The notes below the pieces were generated by a model. That model saw only the letters and a program-made list of their open reading frames with translations. It did not search any database and was not told the origin of the DNA. From positions 744,001-808,000 of the forward strand of contig NZ_CAJZAG010000001.1 of NCBI RefSeq assembly GCF_914271485.1: DNA of 64,000 nucleotides, given 5' to 3'. The position numbers and the translations under genes were made by a program. The stretch is from Cupriavidus pampae (GTDB lineage Bacteria > Pseudomonadota > Gammaproteobacteria > Burkholderiales > Burkholderiaceae). Below, piece after piece: positions 63,485 to 64,000 of the stretch (the first letter of the stretch is position 1; every line of letters starts with the position of its first letter).

Positions 63485-63931
63485 ATGAATACAGCAGTCA
63501 CGGGGACGCAGCCGCGTCCTGCTCCCTCGACAGGCGCTGCCACACCGGCGTCCACCGCGGCGACCGGCCCGGCCACCACGCCCATGCCCGCGGGAGCGTC
63601 GCGGCCCAATGTGCTGTCGCTGTCGATCAAGGATCAGGCGGGGCTGTATGCCGCGTATATGCCGTTCCTCTCGCGCGGCGGCATCTTCGTGCCGTCGAAC
63701 CGGCCGTTCCGGCTGGGCGAGCAGGTGTTCCTCGTGCTGTCGCTGCTGGATCGCCAGAAGTTTCAGGTCGCCGGCGAGGTGGCGTGGATCACGCCGGCTG
63801 GCACACCGCTGAAGACCCCGGGCGTGGGCGTGCATCTGCCCGACGACGACAATGGCCGCAACCTGAAGCGCGCGGTCGAGGAAATCCTCGGCAAGGCCAT
63901 CGAGTCGGGCCGGCCCACGCAAACGTTGTAG
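63485..63931 (+). CDS. PilZ-domain protein
   Basis: 148 residues. An Ala/Thr/Pro-rich leader (residues 1-40) precedes a PilZ fold: LSLSIKDQAGLYAAYMPFLSRGGIFVPS, FLVLSLLDRQKFQVAGEVAWIT and GVGVHLPDDD. The RxxxR di-GMP motif is not evident, as in type IV pilus PilZ proper, which does not bind the nucleotide well. Usual neighbour of holB. Confidence 0.9.
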   Translation: MNTAVTGTQPRPAPSTGAATPASTAATGPATTPMPAGASRPNVLSLSIKDQAGLYAAYMPFLSRGGIFVPSNRPFRLGEQVFLVLSLLDRQKFQVAGEVAWITPAGTPLKTPGVGVHLPDDDNGRNLKRAVEEILGKAIESGRPTQTL

Positions 63932-63967
63932 TAGAACTTCAAGTTTGAACGATAGGTTGCTGTTTTT

Positions 63968-64000
63968 ATGAGTATTTCTGAATTTACGCTGCGCCTGGCG
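63968..64000 (+). CDS. Start of an unidentified gene, cut by the window end
   Basis: An ATG 36 bases after the PilZ gene opens a frame MSISEFTLRLA that runs off the edge. A TatD-type nuclease often stands here in this group but its start would look different; a membrane protein is possible. Too short to identify. Confidence 0.4.
   Translation, partial: MSISEFTLRLA

Overview
The window is high-GC DNA from a betaproteobacterium of the Burkholderiaceae, most likely Cupriavidus or a close relative. This rests on the tmk-holB-pilZ order behind mltG, several Bug-type (tripartite tricarboxylate transporter) binding proteins, a pqqABCDE operon and many LysR regulators next to small catabolic clusters. 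The genus is an inference; nothing here fixes the species. It reads as ordinary chromosome with one small accessory scar at about 30.3-32.2 kb. I see no rRNA, tRNA, CRISPR array, prophage or intact insertion sequence.

Layout. 1-2.25 kb: pqqA-B-C-D-E on the minus strand (pqqE cut by the window edge), with an intrinsic hairpin between pqqA and pqqB. 2.35-5.44 kb: an NCS1 permease, an allantoin/hydantoin-type racemase and a GntR/FCD regulator, with a nested dyad in the promoter. 5.6-9.84 kb: housekeeping and stress genes (hypothetical, PpiC-type isomerase, BolA, YciB, MsrB, SelO). 10.0-16.8 kb: an acyl-CoA ligase followed by a complete Liv-type ABC importer. 17.0-25.35 kb (minus): a MexEF-OprN-like RND pump followed by a DHA2 MFS exporter and an atypical SDR. 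25.5-30.2 kb: a hydrolase with an unusual nucleophile, two LysR regulators, ChaC, DUF2721 and a beta-class GST. A 17-bp dyad lies upstream of both the RND operon and the GST, which suggests one electrophile/glutathione stress regulon.

30.35-32.2 kb is the accessory scar: a broken LysR gene, the C-terminal end of an ISL3-type transposase and a complete toxin-antitoxin pair. 32.2-33.7 kb: LysP-type permease. 33.9-43.2 kb: a fatty-acid beta-oxidation cluster (FadJ-like, thiolase, acyl-CoA dehydrogenase, SDR, PaaI thioesterase, MDR oxidoreductase) with a nicotinamidase gene inserted in it. Related TetR-type dyads lie upstream of fadJ (33.83 kb), of an HSL esterase (43.92 kb) and, more weakly, of the acyl-CoA ligase (9.97 kb). 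43.2-48.0 kb: macro-domain protein, esterase, Bug protein, YbgC thioesterase and an exported epoxide-hydrolase-like protein.

48.1-53.6 kb: an IclR regulator divergent from a catabolic operon (frameshifted Bug protein, RraA-type aldolase, D-2-hydroxyacid dehydrogenase, intact Bug protein, SMP-30 lactonase); the shared promoter carries two perfect TTGTAC-N3-GTACAA palindromes. 53.6-57.7 kb: amidohydrolase, AAHS-like MFS transporter, LysR and a hydroxypyruvate-isomerase-like protein. Together these look like uptake and breakdown of an unidentified lactone or sugar-acid/aromatic-acid-derived substrate ending in aldol cleavage. 57.7-64.0 kb: core genes (GNAT, TANGO2-like NRDE, DUF4936, YgfZ, MltG, Tmk, HolB, PilZ).

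I found no single unmistakable new defence or mobile system. The best leads are the paired operator-like sites, the toxin-antitoxin pair in the scar, the IclR-controlled catabolic operon, and three proteins with replaced key residues (hydrolase GHDAGG, LivF Walker A arginine, SDR without YxxxK).
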